Assembly: GCA_034434235.1 (NCBI GenBank)
Contig: DAOTZV010000054.1
Span: 1 to 52,788 of the forward strand
Reading direction: 5' to 3'
Length of the DNA: 52,788 bases
Source: CAKZKT01 sp034434235
GTDB lineage: Bacteria > Chloroflexota > Anaerolineae > CG2-30-64-16
Part shown: piece by piece, positions 43,632 through 52,373 of the stretch
How the letters are laid out: each line of letters opens with the position of its first letter
How positions within the stretch are numbered: the first letter of the stretch is position 1
Notes under the pieces: model-generated
Seen by the model: the letters and a program-made list of their open reading frames with translations, nothing else
Databases searched by the model: none
What the model was told of the DNA's origin: nothing
Made by a program: the position numbers and the translations under genes

Positions 43632-46600
43632 ATGCGGTTCCTCAAGACCCTGCAACTGCATGGCTACAAGACCTTCGCGTCGAAGACCGAGTTCGTCTTC
43701 GACGCGGGGATCACGGCCATCGTCGGCCCGAACGGCAGCGGCAAGTCGAACATCGCCGACGGCCTGCGCTGGGTGTTGGGCGAACAGAGCTACAATACCC
43801 TGCGCGGCAAGCGCACCGAAGACATGATCTTCTCGGGCAGCGAACAGCGCGCCCGGCTGGGCATGGCCTACGTCTCGTTGACCCTGGACAACAGCACCGG
43901 TTGGCTGCCGATAGACTTCAGCGAAGTGGAGATTGCCCGCCGGGCCTACCGTTCGGGCGAAAACGAATACTTCATCAACGGCAATCGCGTTCGACTGCGC
44001 GACATCACCGAGTTGCTCGGCAAATCGGGGCTGAGCGAGCGCACCTACAGCATCATCGGCCAGGGGCTGATAGATCAGGCCCTGTCGCAGCGGCCGGAAG
44101 AGCGACGCAAGCTCTTCGAGGAAGCCGCCGGCATCACCGTCCATCAGAGCAAGCGCGACCAGGCGCGGCAGAAGCTGGAAGAGGCGCGCGCCAACCTGAC
44201 CCGCGCGCGCGACATCATCAACGAGCTCACCCCGCGGCTGCGCTACCTGAAGGGCCAGGCGCGCCGCGCCACGGAATACCAGCAGATCAAGGCCGACCTG
44301 GCCGCGCAGCTCCGCATCTGGTACGGCTACAAATGGCGCCAGGCCAACCTGGCGCTCGCCGAAGCCCAGCAGCGCCTGAAAGCCCATGTCGGCATCGTCG
44401 AGGAGCAGAGCGCGGCGCTGAGCGCGCTCCAGCAACAGGCCGCCGGCCGCCAGGCCGAACGCGCCAGCCTGCGCGATCAGCTCGGCGACTGGCATCGCGC
44501 CAGCAGCCAGCTCCATCGCCAGGCCGAGGCGATCCAGCGCGAGCTGGCCGTCCGCTCCGAACAGCTTCGCCTGTGGGGGCAACAGCAGGCCGACCTGGAG
44601 GAAGAGCTGGTCCGCCTGCGCGCCGGCCTGGAGGATGGCGCCGAACGCCTGCGCAGCGCCGAAGCCGCCCTGGCCGCAGCCGCCGCCGACCACGAGGCGC
44701 ACGCCGGTCGGGTGGCCGATGCCCAAAAGCAGTTGGATGTGCTGGAGGCACAGCGCCGGACGCGGGCCGCGCAATTGGCGCAGGCCGAAGATGCACTGCT
44801 GGCGTTGCGCACGCAACTGGCCGAGCGGCGCTCGCGGCTGGACCAGCTCGGCGATCGGCGCCGCGAGCTGACGGCGGAACAGGACGAACAGGCGCGCGCG
44901 ATCCAGGCCGCGCAGGCCGAGCTGGCCCGGCTGGAAACCCAGATCGCGGAGCTGGAGAAGAAGCTGGCCGCGATAGAAGCCGATCTGGCCGAGATCGAGC
45001 AGGCCCGCCAGGTCCAGGGCCAGGCCCTGGCACAGGCCCAGGAGGCCGAGCGTCAGGCCGTCGGCCAGCTCGGGGCCGCGCAACGGGCTTTGGCCCGACT
45101 GCAAGATCAGCAAGAGCTGCTCACGCGGCTGCGCGACGAAGGCGCCGGGCTCAACGCCGGCGGCCGGGCCGTCCTGGCGGCCGCGCGCGGCCGCAGCGAA
45201 ACCGGCGGCGCCGGCCCGGCGCGTTCCCGCACCGATGCTGCGTCCCTCAGCGGCGTCATCGGTGCGCTCGGCGAGCTGATCGAGGTGCCGGCCGAACTCG
45301 ACCGGGCGCTGGAAGCCGCGCTCGGCAGCCGCATGCAAGACATCGTCGTGCGCACCTGGGAAGACGCCGAAGCCGCCGTCGCCTTCCTCAAACAAACCCA
45401 GGCCGGCCGCGCCACCTTCCTGCCCCTCGATAGCCTGCGGCCCGGCCGGCCGCTGGAAGTGCCCAGGGCTCCCGGCGTCCTGGGTTTGGCCAGCGAGCTG
45501 ATCGGCTACGACCCGGCCATCCGACCGGCCGTAGAGCTGGCCCTCAACCACGTGATCGTCGTGCGCGATCTGCCGACCGCCCGTCGGCTGCTGAAGACGG
45601 AGAGCCGCGCAACCTTCGTCACCGTGGAAGGCGAGATCGTGCGGCCGGGCGGCAGCATCACGGGCGGCAGCGAAGCCCGGGGCCGCGACAGCGGCCTCCT
45701 GGCGCGGGCGCGGGCCTTGCGCGAGCTGCCCGGCCAGATCGAGGCCGCGGCCAGGTTGACGGCCCGGCACGAAGCCGAAGTCGCCGCGGCCCGCCAGGCG
45801 CAGGAAACAAGCCGCAACGCCCTGGATCGGCTGCGCGGCCGCCGCGACGCGCTGGCCGGCGAAAAGCAGAAGCTGACGGCCGAACGCGATCGCCTCTGGT
45901 TGGCCGGCGACCGCAGCCGACAGACCATCGCCTGGCACCAGGAACGCATGCGCCAGATCCAGCAAGAGCTGGCCGGCCTGGACCAGGCCGAAACGACCCT
46001 GGCGCAGGCCATCGGCGAGCTGACCACGAAGCTGGCCGCGCAGGAAGCAGCCGTCGAAGCCGCGCGGCGAGGGCTGGCCGCGCTGGCGGCCGACGACCTG
46101 CTGAACGAGCTGGCCCGGCTGCGTGCCGAGGCGGCCGTCAGCGCGGGGCAACTGCGCAGCCATCAGGCACGCGTGACTGAGCTGCAGGCGCTCCAGCAGC
46201 AGCGCCGCGACGAGCTGAACGCGAAGGAGGCCCGACTGAAAGCCCTCGCCGAATTGCAGGCGCAGGCAACTCAGGAGATCGCTGCCTACGAAACGCAGGC
46301 GACGGCGCTCGCGGCCGAGATCGAGGCCTTCGCGGCCCTCATCAACCCGGCCGAGGCCCGACTGGTCCGGCTGGAACAGGAACAGCACGAGGCCGAGGCT
46401 CAGGAACGCGACCTGCGCGAACAACTGCGCCAGGCGCAGATGCGCCAGAGCCAGGCCGAGCTGGCCTATCAGCGTCGCCAGGACGAGCTGGCCCACCTGC
46501 GCGCCGAGATCGAGAAGGAACTGGGCCCGGTTGCGTTCGAGAGCGATGACCTGGCCGGCGATCAGCCGCCGCTGCCGCTCAACGGCGTAGTGACCCACCT

Positions 46601-47303
46601 GCCCGAGGTGGTGGAACTGCCGGCCGACCTGGAAGAGAGCGTTCGCCAGTTGCGCGGCCAGCTCAGCCGGCTGGGGCCGGTCAACCTGGAGGCCCTCTCC
46701 GAATACAACGAGGTCGAGGCCCGCTACAACTTCCTCACCACGCAGGCGGCCGACCTGGAAAAGGCCGTAGCCGATCTGGAGCAGGTGATCGCCGACCTGG
46801 ACGCGGTGATGAAGCGCGAGTTCATGAGCACGTTCAAGGCGGTGGCGGCGCAGTTCAAGGAGGAGTTCACCAGCCTGTTCGGCGGCGGCTCGGCCCGGCT
46901 GGTGTTGACCGACCCTGACGACCCGGCCACGACCGGAGTAGAGATCATCGCCCGGCCGCCGGGCAAGCGCGAGCAGGGGCTGGCGCTGCTTTCGGGCGGC
47001 GAACGCGCCCTGACCGCGGCCGCGCTGATCTTCAGCATCCTCAAGGCACGGCCCACCCCCTTCTGCGTGCTCGACGAAGTGGACGCCGCGCTCGACGAAG
47101 CCAACGTCGGCCGATTTCGCGAGGCGCTGAAGGCGCTCAGCAAGCAGACGCAGTTCATCTTGATCACCCACAACCGGGGCACCATCGAGGTGGCCGACAC
47201 GATCTACGGCATCTCGATGGGCGCCGACAACACTTCGCAGGTCCTCTCCCTCAAATTGGATGGCCGCGAAGTGGTGCCGGCCGGCCCGGCCGAGATCGGT
47301 TGA
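43632..47303 (+). CDS. smc: Chromosome segregation protein SMC
   Basis: Structural maintenance of chromosomes ATPase. 1223 aa: N-terminal head with Walker A GPNGSGKSNIADGLRW (about residues 32-47), Q-loop SYNTLRG, long Ala/Gln/Glu-rich coiled coils, hinge near residues 535-660 (LSGVIGALGELIEVP to VRPGGSITGGSEARG), and C-terminal head with LSGGERALTAAALIF and Walker B FCVLDEVDAALDEANV. Slightly longer than B. subtilis Smc, in keeping with longer coils. Begins 10 nt after prfB. ScpA/ScpB genes are not in the window. Confidence 0.98.
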   Translation: MRFLKTLQLHGYKTFASKTEFVFDAGITAIVGPNGSGKSNIADGLRWVLGEQSYNTLRGKRTEDMIFSGSEQRARLGMAYVSLTLDNSTGWLPIDFSEVEIARRAYRSGENEYFINGNRVRLRDITELLGKSGLSERTYSIIGQGLIDQALSQRPEERRKLFEEAAGITVHQSKRDQARQKLEEARANLTRARDIINELTPRLRYLKGQARRATEYQQIKADLAAQLRIWYGYKWRQANLALAEAQQRLKAHVGIVEEQSAALSALQQQAAGRQAERASLRDQLGDWHRASSQLHRQAEAIQRELAVRSEQLRLWGQQQADLEEELVRLRAGLEDGAERLRSAEAALAAAAADHEAHAGRVADAQKQLDVLEAQRRTRAAQLAQAEDALLALRTQLAERRSRLDQLGDRRRELTAEQDEQARAIQAAQAELARLETQIAELEKKLAAIEADLAEIEQARQVQGQALAQAQEAERQAVGQLGAAQRALARLQDQQELLTRLRDEGAGLNAGGRAVLAAARGRSETGGAGPARSRTDAASLSGVIGALGELIEVPAELDRALEAALGSRMQDIVVRTWEDAEAAVAFLKQTQAGRATFLPLDSLRPGRPLEVPRAPGVLGLASELIGYDPAIRPAVELALNHVIVVRDLPTARRLLKTESRATFVTVEGEIVRPGGSITGGSEARGRDSGLLARARALRELPGQIEAAARLTARHEAEVAAARQAQETSRNALDRLRGRRDALAGEKQKLTAERDRLWLAGDRSRQTIAWHQERMRQIQQELAGLDQAETTLAQAIGELTTKLAAQEAAVEAARRGLAALAADDLLNELARLRAEAAVSAGQLRSHQARVTELQALQQQRRDELNAKEARLKALAELQAQATQEIAAYETQATALAAEIEAFAALINPAEARLVRLEQEQHEAEAQERDLREQLRQAQMRQSQAELAYQRRQDELAHLRAEIEKELGPVAFESDDLAGDQPPLPLNGVVTHLPEVVELPADLEESVRQLRGQLSRLGPVNLEALSEYNEVEARYNFLTTQAADLEKAVADLEQVIADLDAVMKREFMSTFKAVAAQFKEEFTSLFGGGSARLVLTDPDDPATTGVEIIARPPGKREQGLALLSGGERALTAAALIFSILKARPTPFCVLDEVDAALDEANVGRFREALKALSKQTQFILITHNRGTIEVADTIYGISMGADNTSQVLSLKLDGREVVPAGPAEIG

Positions 47304-47306
47304 CCG

Positions 47307-48248
47307 ATGAGCCGACGCGCTTCGCTCTACCTGATGGCGCTTGCCACGGTCACGTTATGGGGCGCCAGCTTTCCCCTGACCAAAGCGGCCCTGGAATGGT
47401 TGGGGCCTACGGCCATCGCGTTCCTGCGCTGGAGCATCTCGGCCGGCGTGCTGCTGGCGTGGCTGGCGCGGCAGGGCCGGCTTCAAGAGGCATGGGCCTT
47501 GTTGCGCGCGCAAGCCGGTTCGGTGCTGTGGGTCGCGCTCACGGGCATAACTCTGTTCTATTTTCTGGAGAATACCGCGCTCCGCTTCACCACCGCCACC
47601 AACGCCGGCGTGCTGTCGAACCTCACGTCGGTCTTCATGGTGCTCATCGCCGCGCTGTGGCTGCGCGAACGGCCGAAGGCGATCGAATGGGGCGCGATGG
47701 CGACCGCGTTCGCCGGCGCGGCGCTGGTGAGCCAGGGCGCCGGCCACCTGACGATTGCCAGCGCGGGGTGGCTGGGAGATGGCATGATGATCATCGCCAC
47801 CTTCTTCGCGGCGCTCTACAGCATCGGCGGCAAGAAGCTGGTGGAGGCGCATGCGGCCGAGGTCGTCCTGGCCGATGTAGCGCTGGTCGGCGCGGGGCTG
47901 CTCCTGCCGCTGACGGTGTGGGAAGCGGGCGGCCCGGCCGGATGGCAGGCCTTGCGCCATCTGCCGGCCGACGCGTGGATCGCGCTGCTGTTGCTGGGCC
48001 TGGGCGCGGGCGCGCTGGGCAACATCTGGTGGCTGCGCATCCTGGGCGCCACCACCGCCGCCCGCGCCAGCATGACGCTTTTTCTGATACCGGTGATCTC
48101 CACTGCGGTCTCGGTGTTCGCCCTGGGCGAGCCGCTCACGCTGCTGATCATCATCGGCGCCGCGCTGGTGCTGATCGGCGTGGCCCTGGTCGAACGAGAT
48201 CGCGCCCGTTCCAGGAGCAACCATGACCAAGATCACAGATCCCATTGA
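47307..48248 (+). CDS. EamA/DMT family transporter
   Basis: 313 aa with about ten membrane helices in two EamA repeats: MALATVTLWGASFPLTKAAL opens the first, DGMMIIATFFAALYSIGGKK the second. The GASFPLTKAAL and FFLENTALRFTTATNAGVL segments are typical. Starts 3 nt after smc. Substrate not predictable. Its 3' end overlaps the next gene by 26 nt. Confidence 0.9.
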   Translation: MSRRASLYLMALATVTLWGASFPLTKAALEWLGPTAIAFLRWSISAGVLLAWLARQGRLQEAWALLRAQAGSVLWVALTGITLFYFLENTALRFTTATNAGVLSNLTSVFMVLIAALWLRERPKAIEWGAMATAFAGAALVSQGAGHLTIASAGWLGDGMMIIATFFAALYSIGGKKLVEAHAAEVVLADVALVGAGLLLPLTVWEAGGPAGWQALRHLPADAWIALLLLGLGAGALGNIWWLRILGATTAARASMTLFLIPVISTAVSVFALGEPLTLLIIIGAALVLIGVALVERDRARSRSNHDQDHRSH

Positions 48249-48627
48249 GCTATACCGCGCGGCGCTGGCCAGCGCGCCGACACCCATCGAAGAGCATCCG
48301 CCGATCATCGAGCGCGCCGAGGTGTGGCCCTACCCCGACCTGCGACGCCTGTGGGTGCGCGTGCAAACCAGCCCCTTCGCCGCCTACCCCAATTTGACCT
48401 TCACCGTGAGCGATGGGGATGGCCAGGTCGTCTGCACCATGTTCATGGTGGAGATCCGCGAGCCGTACCAATCGGTGACGCTCCATCTGCGCCAGGAACC
48501 GCGGCCGGGCGCCGCCTATCGGCTGGAGATCGAGCTGGAGCGAGATGAGGCGCTGCTGGATCGCCGCGAGCTGGAGTTCGCGCTCGTCTTCCGCGATCCC
48601 GATGCGGCCGAGGCACCCGCCGACTGA
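48223..48627 (+). CDS. Uncharacterised small soluble protein
   Basis: 134 aa with AGGAGC just before ATG 48223. No signal or membrane segment. Composition suggests a beta-sandwich (LWVRVQTSPFAAYPNLTFTV, GQVVCTMFMVEIREPYQSVT, AYRLEIELERDEALLD). Not recognised. The 26-nt overlap with the transporter suggests coupled translation. Confidence 0.7.
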   Translation: MTKITDPIELYRAALASAPTPIEEHPPIIERAEVWPYPDLRRLWVRVQTSPFAAYPNLTFTVSDGDGQVVCTMFMVEIREPYQSVTLHLRQEPRPGAAYRLEIELERDEALLDRRELEFALVFRDPDAAEAPAD

Positions 48628-48754
48628 GCGCGCGGCCGGAGATGTGCCAACCCTGATCGAAATCGGAGTTTCGGCATGGCATGGCGTGCCGCCCAACTCA
48701 GATTTGCATTTCTGCGCAAAGTGACGTATCCTTGCAGGCGGAAGGTCGTCTCTA

Positions 48755-48782
48755 TTAACAAAAGGCCGTCAGCGGCTATACT
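48755..48782 (+). promoter_or_regulatory. LysM-gene promoter with MITE inserted at its -10
   Basis: TTAACA (48755-48760), 16-bp spacer, TATACT (48777-48782). The last five bases of the -10, ATACT, are the target duplication of the adjacent mobile element, so the element begins immediately after the -10. The rest of the 48628-48899 gap holds no gene. Confidence 0.6.
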
Positions 48783-48873
48783 CAGTAGATCACAGATTCA
48801 AGCTCAGAGGGGGTCTGTGACCCCCGACCGCCGGTCACAGACCGGCTTGGAGCAGCAAAATTGTGATCTACTG
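48783..48873. mobile_element. MITE-like element, copy 2 (91 bp)
   Basis: Same CAGTAGATCACA / TGTGATCTACTG ends as copy 1, flanked by ATACT on both sides (48778-48782 and 48874-48878). Same orientation and, apart from one C in the internal C run, identical to copy 1, implying recent spread. It lies in the 5' UTR of the LysM gene, 26 nt before its ATG. Confidence 0.92.
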
Positions 48874-48899
48874 ATACTCATTTCAAGTGGGAGGGTCAC

Positions 48900-49328
48900 A
48901 TGAGCAAGTGGCGTCGGATGGTCCCTGTCCTTTCGGCCGTCGTGTTGTTGCTCGTCCTCGCGCTGCCGATCTCCGCATCGGCAGAGCCGGAAACTGGCCC
49001 GAGCGCGGCGTGGTGTTCCGCGTGGTACGTCATCAAGCCTGGTGACACGCTCAACAAGATCGCGGCGCGCTACGGTACCACCGCCTGGTACCTGGCCCGC
49101 TTGAACGGCATTCCGAACCCCGACTTCATCCGCTCCGGTCGGACGATCTGCGTCCGGCCGGCCCCGGCCCCCGGGTGCGGCACCTGGTACACCATCAAAT
49201 GGGGCGACACGCTCTGGAAGATCGGCAAGGCCACCGGCTGGAGCGTCGCGTACCTGGCGCGGGTGAACGGCATCGCGAATCCCGACCGGATCTGGGCGGG
49301 CCGCAAGCTCTGGATCCCCTGCCATTAG
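48900..49328 (+). CDS. Secreted double-LysM protein
   Basis: 142 aa: Sec signal peptide (basic MSKWRRM, hydrophobic core, likely cleavage after SASA near residue 29), then two LysM domains starting WYVIKPGDTLNKIAARYG and WYTIKWGDTLWKIGKATG. LysM binds N-acetylglucosamine in peptidoglycan or chitin-like glycans. No catalytic domain is attached. Four cysteines (WCSAWY, ICV, GCGTW, IPCH) could form disulfides. GGGAGG lies 6 nt upstream. A mobile element sits in its 5' UTR and a palindrome array follows its stop. Confidence 0.9.
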   Translation: MSKWRRMVPVLSAVVLLLVLALPISASAEPETGPSAAWCSAWYVIKPGDTLNKIAARYGTTAWYLARLNGIPNPDFIRSGRTICVRPAPAPGCGTWYTIKWGDTLWKIGKATGWSVAYLARVNGIANPDRIWAGRKLWIPCH

Positions 49329-49335
49329 CAGCGTA

Positions 49336-49456
49336 GGGCGAAATTCATTTCGCCCCCTGGCCTGTAAGGCGAAATTTATTTCGCTCCCCGGCCTGTAAGG
49401 CGAAATTCATTTCGCCCCGTAGCCTGTAAGGCGAGATAAATCTCGCCTTACAGGCT
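49336..49456. repeat. Four palindromes at exact 31-bp period
   Basis: Units begin at 49336, 49367, 49398 and 49429, each 31 bp apart: GGGCGAAAT-TC-ATTTCGCCC, AGGCGAAAT-TT-ATTTCGC, AGGCGAAAT-TC-ATTTCGCC, then a perfect 36-bp palindrome 49421-49456 (AGCCTGTAAGGCGAGAT-AA-ATCTCGCCTTACAGGCT) with a GAGAT/ATCTC core. Occupies the whole space between the LysM gene and the convergent gcvH-like gene. Confidence 0.88.
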
Positions 49457-49457
49457 G

Positions 49458-49955
49458 CTACTCCCATCCGATCTTCTCCCGGCTCAGCCACGCCTCGTAG
49501 GCCGCCAGCGCCGCCGCACCGGTCACCAGCGCCTGGCGATCCCGCTCCCAGTCCACAGGCGCCATCTCGGCAATCCATCCCTCGCCGTAGGGATCCGTCT
49601 CGGCCAGATCGGGATCGTTCTGCACCCGTTCGTTGCCGCGCAACAGCACCCCTTCCACGGGCGCAGCGAGCGGACCGATGTACTTCAAGCTCTCGACCAT
49701 AGCGATGCTGCGCCCCTTCGGCACGAGTTGCCCGATGTGGCCCGCGCGCACGCTGATCGCCACCAGCGAATGGCGCAACAGCTCGTAGCCCACCGGCGTC
49801 AGGCCGATCCGCACCGTGCCGTCGGCGAGCGGCTTCACCCACACATGCTTCTCGACCTGATAATAGAGGTCTTCGGGGAACTCCCAGCCACGGATTACGG
49901 CCACGATCAATCCCTCGGCCCGGCACCCATCACGCGCGCCGGGCGCCTGGCGCAT
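49458..49955 (-). CDS. Glycine cleavage H-like lipoyl protein
   Basis: 165 aa, longer than canonical GcvH (about 125-130). The lipoyl region reads MVESLKYIGPLAAPVEG with the modifiable Lys in ESLK, followed by NDPDLAETDPYGEGWIAEM, which matches GcvH's DPYGxGW signature. YYQVEKHVWVKPLADGTVRIGLTPVG is the usual opening. C-terminal 30 residues are extra. Six nt downstream of galK and likely cotranscribed. No gcvP, gcvT or lipoate ligase is near, so a role outside glycine cleavage is possible. Confidence 0.82.
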   Translation of the reverse strand: MRQAPGARDGCRAEGLIVAVIRGWEFPEDLYYQVEKHVWVKPLADGTVRIGLTPVGYELLRHSLVAISVRAGHIGQLVPKGRSIAMVESLKYIGPLAAPVEGVLLRGNERVQNDPDLAETDPYGEGWIAEMAPVDWERDRQALVTGAAALAAYEAWLSREKIGWE

Positions 49956-49961
49956 CTCGCT

Positions 49962-51113
49962 TCAAGCCACATGCATCACGCTCGCGCCGGCCGCGGCGCG
50001 CGTGACATAGAGCGCCGGCGTCAGGCCCGTCCGCGCCCGATACGCCTCGGCCACGGCCGGAATGGCCGCCTCAACCGCGCCGGCATCCATCAACGCCACC
50101 GCGCAGCCGCCGAACCCCGCGCCCGTCAGCCGCGCGCCGTAGCACCCCGGCTGGGCCCGCAACAGCTCCACCATGACGTCGAGCTCCGCGCTGCTCACTT
50201 CGTAGAGATCGCGCAGGCTGGCGTGCGATGCATCCATGAGCGCCCCAACTTTATGTAAATCCCCGTCTTGCAGCGCGGCCACCGTTGCCAACACCCGCTC
50301 GTCCTCCGCGATCACGTGCCGCGCGCGGCGGGCCACCACATCGGGCAGGTCGACGCGGGCGAGCATCTCCAGGGTGGCATCGCGCAGGGCCGGCACGCCC
50401 AGCGCGCGCGCCGCGGCCTCGCATTGCGCGCGGCGCTCGTTATAGGCCGATGCGGCAAGCTGGCGCCGCACCGCGGTATCGGCGATCAGGATGGCCGCGC
50501 CCGCGGGCACCGGCACCGGCCGAAAGCTCAGGTCGCGGCAATCAATCAACAGCACGTGGTCGGGCCGGCCGAGCGCCGACGCGAGCTGATCCATCAGCCC
50601 GCAATTCGTGCCCACGTAGGTGTGCTCGGCCTTCTGGCCGATGCGGGCCGCCCGATCGGGGGGCACGGCGAAACCGCCGACCGCGCTGAACGCCTGGAGC
50701 GCGGCCATCTCCACCGCGGCCGACGAGGAGAGCCCGGCCCCGATCGGCACGTTCCCCTGCATCAGGCCGTCGAAGCCGACCAGCGCGTAGCCGGCTTCGC
50801 TCAGGCCGGCCGCCACCCCGCGCACGTAGTTGCTCCACGGCTCCTCGCGGCTGCGCCGGATGTCGGCGAGAGAGAAGATCGTCTCGCGGCCCAGGTCGAG
50901 GGCGATCAGCCGCACCCGGCCATCGCCGCGCGGCGCGGCCGCGATGCGGGTCTCGCGCTCGATGGCCGCGGGCAAGACGAAGCCGTCGTTATAGTCCGTG
51001 TGCTCGCCGATCAGGTTGACCCGGCCCGGCGCGCGCGCGATCACCGTGGCCGGCCGGCCGAACTCCTGAGCGAAACGAGCGAGAAGTTCCTGGGAAGAGA
51101 GCAGTTCAGACAT
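49962..51113 (-). CDS. galK: Galactokinase
   Basis: GHMP kinase phosphorylating galactose in the Leloir pathway. 383 aa from ATG 51113 (GAGG 6 nt upstream); ATG 51125 overlapping galT is the alternative, and the much longer open frame is spurious. Motifs: APGRVNLIGEHTDYNDGFVLP (galactose binding), GNVPIGAGLSSSAAVEMAAL (ATP loop), CGLMDQLASALG (catalytic Asp region) and GARLTGAGFGGCAVAL. 9 nt after the galT stop. Confidence 0.97.
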   Translation of the reverse strand: MSELLSSQELLARFAQEFGRPATVIARAPGRVNLIGEHTDYNDGFVLPAAIERETRIAAAPRGDGRVRLIALDLGRETIFSLADIRRSREEPWSNYVRGVAAGLSEAGYALVGFDGLMQGNVPIGAGLSSSAAVEMAALQAFSAVGGFAVPPDRAARIGQKAEHTYVGTNCGLMDQLASALGRPDHVLLIDCRDLSFRPVPVPAGAAILIADTAVRRQLAASAYNERRAQCEAAARALGVPALRDATLEMLARVDLPDVVARRARHVIAEDERVLATVAALQDGDLHKVGALMDASHASLRDLYEVSSAELDVMVELLRAQPGCYGARLTGAGFGGCAVALMDAGAVEAAIPAVAEAYRARTGLTPALYVTRAAAGASVMHVA

Positions 51114-51121
51114 CGGTTTCC

Positions 51122-52168
51122 TCATCGCTGCCGGAAGTGGACCTCGGAAAGGCTGCGCAGTCGCGCCGCGGCCGCTTCGGCCGGGATGTCGCGCTGCGGC
51201 TCGCCCAACATCTCGAACCCCACCATGAACTTGCGCACGGTAGCCGAGCGCAACAGCGGCGGGTAGAAATGCGCGTGGAGCCACCACCCCCCATACTCGC
51301 GGCCATCGCAGGGCCGCTGATGCCACCCCATGCTGTAAGGGAACGACACCTCGAACAGGTTGTCGTAGCGGGTGATCAGCCGTTTGAGGATATCGGCGAG
51401 TCCGTCCCGCGCCGGTTCGTCGAGCTCGGGCAGGGTGGCGGCCGGCCGCCGCGGCAACAGCATCGTCTCGAACGGCCAGGTGGCCCAGAACGGCACCAGC
51501 GCCACCCACTCCTGGTTGGCGCACACGATGCGTTCGGCCGCGGCCTCTTCCAGCGCCAGGTAATCGGCGAGCAAGGGCCGGCCGTGCTGCGCGAAATAGT
51601 CGGCCTGCCGCACGGCCTCCTTGGCCGGCTCGTTCGGCACCCGCTCCGTGGCCCAGATCTGGCCGTGCGGATGGGGATTGCTGGCGCCCATCATCGCGCC
51701 GCGATTCTCGAAGACCTGTACGTAGCCGATGTAGGGCAATGCGGCGAGATCGGCCGTCTGTTCGGCCCAGGCATCCACCACCCGGCGGATGTCGGTCGCG
51801 GGCATCTCGGCGAGGGTCAGGTCGTGGCGGGGCGAGAAGCACAACACGCGACAGACGCCGCGCACCGGCTCGGCGTGCAAGAGGCCCGCCACTTCCACCC
51901 GGCCCTCCACGGCCAGCGGCATCAACGCGGCGAAGTCGTTCTCGAAGACGAAAGTGTGTTCATAGGCGGGATTGACGGCCCCGCCGGCGCGGACATTGCC
52001 GGGACACAGATAGCAGCTCGGGTCGTAGGCGGGCCGCTCTTCCAGGGGAAGCTTCTCCGTCTGTCCCTGCCACGGCCGTTTCGTGCGATGCGGCGAGACC
52101 AATACCCACTCGCCCGTCAAGGGGTTCAGGCGACGATGCGGGTGATCGGTGAGATTGAAGAGTTCCAA
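51122..52168 (-). CDS. galT: Galactose-1-phosphate uridylyltransferase
   Basis: Transfers UMP between UDP-glucose and galactose-1-phosphate. 348 aa from TTG 52168, supported by GAGGAGG upstream. Cys pair in SCYLCPGNVRAGG, catalytic HPH in NPHPHGQIWA, and the C-terminal GGWWLHAHFYPPLL metal-site histidines. galT-galK are adjacent and coupled; no galE is in this window, although the epimerase-type protein at 25087 is a distant candidate. Confidence 0.96.
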   Translation of the reverse strand: MELFNLTDHPHRRLNPLTGEWVLVSPHRTKRPWQGQTEKLPLEERPAYDPSCYLCPGNVRAGGAVNPAYEHTFVFENDFAALMPLAVEGRVEVAGLLHAEPVRGVCRVLCFSPRHDLTLAEMPATDIRRVVDAWAEQTADLAALPYIGYVQVFENRGAMMGASNPHPHGQIWATERVPNEPAKEAVRQADYFAQHGRPLLADYLALEEAAAERIVCANQEWVALVPFWATWPFETMLLPRRPAATLPELDEPARDGLADILKRLITRYDNLFEVSFPYSMGWHQRPCDGREYGGWWLHAHFYPPLLRSATVRKFMVGFEMLGEPQRDIPAEAAAARLRSLSEVHFRQR

Positions 52169-52312
52169 CGCTGCGCCTCCTCTGTGGATGATCAGCGCCC
52201 GAAAGCCGATGATCGGCGGAAGTATACCACATCTGCGTCCAGGGGAACAATCGGCGCACCCATTTCTACGTCACCTGCCGGCCGCCGATTCGTCTATAAA
52301 GTCAAATAGGGC

Positions 52313-52318
52313 TATAAT
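52313..52318 (+). promoter_or_regulatory. -10 element for the rightmost gene
   Basis: Perfect TATAAT in an AT-rich patch (52295-52323), without a clear -35. It points toward the gene starting at 52705, but a 290-bp repeat array separates them. A 30-codon frame (52328-52420) starts just after it; its second half is repeat sequence, so I do not call it a gene. Confidence 0.4.
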
Positions 52319-52373
52319 ATTCCCGCGATGATTGTGGTATCCCTCAAGGAGCAAAAGTCACGCAATAAAGGCT

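Noticed and set aside
43605..47171. 1188-codon minus-strand frame opposite smc
   Set aside because: Leu/Gly/Arg-rich shadow of smc; no motifs and no ribosome site.
49336..49456. CRISPR array from regular 31-bp units
   Set aside because: Repeats are palindromes with no unique 25-40 nt spacers, and no cas genes are in the window.
51114..51842. Galactokinase as a 626-residue fusion protein
   Set aside because: The extra N-terminal part is a frame shadow of galT; the true start is ATG 51113 with a ribosome site.
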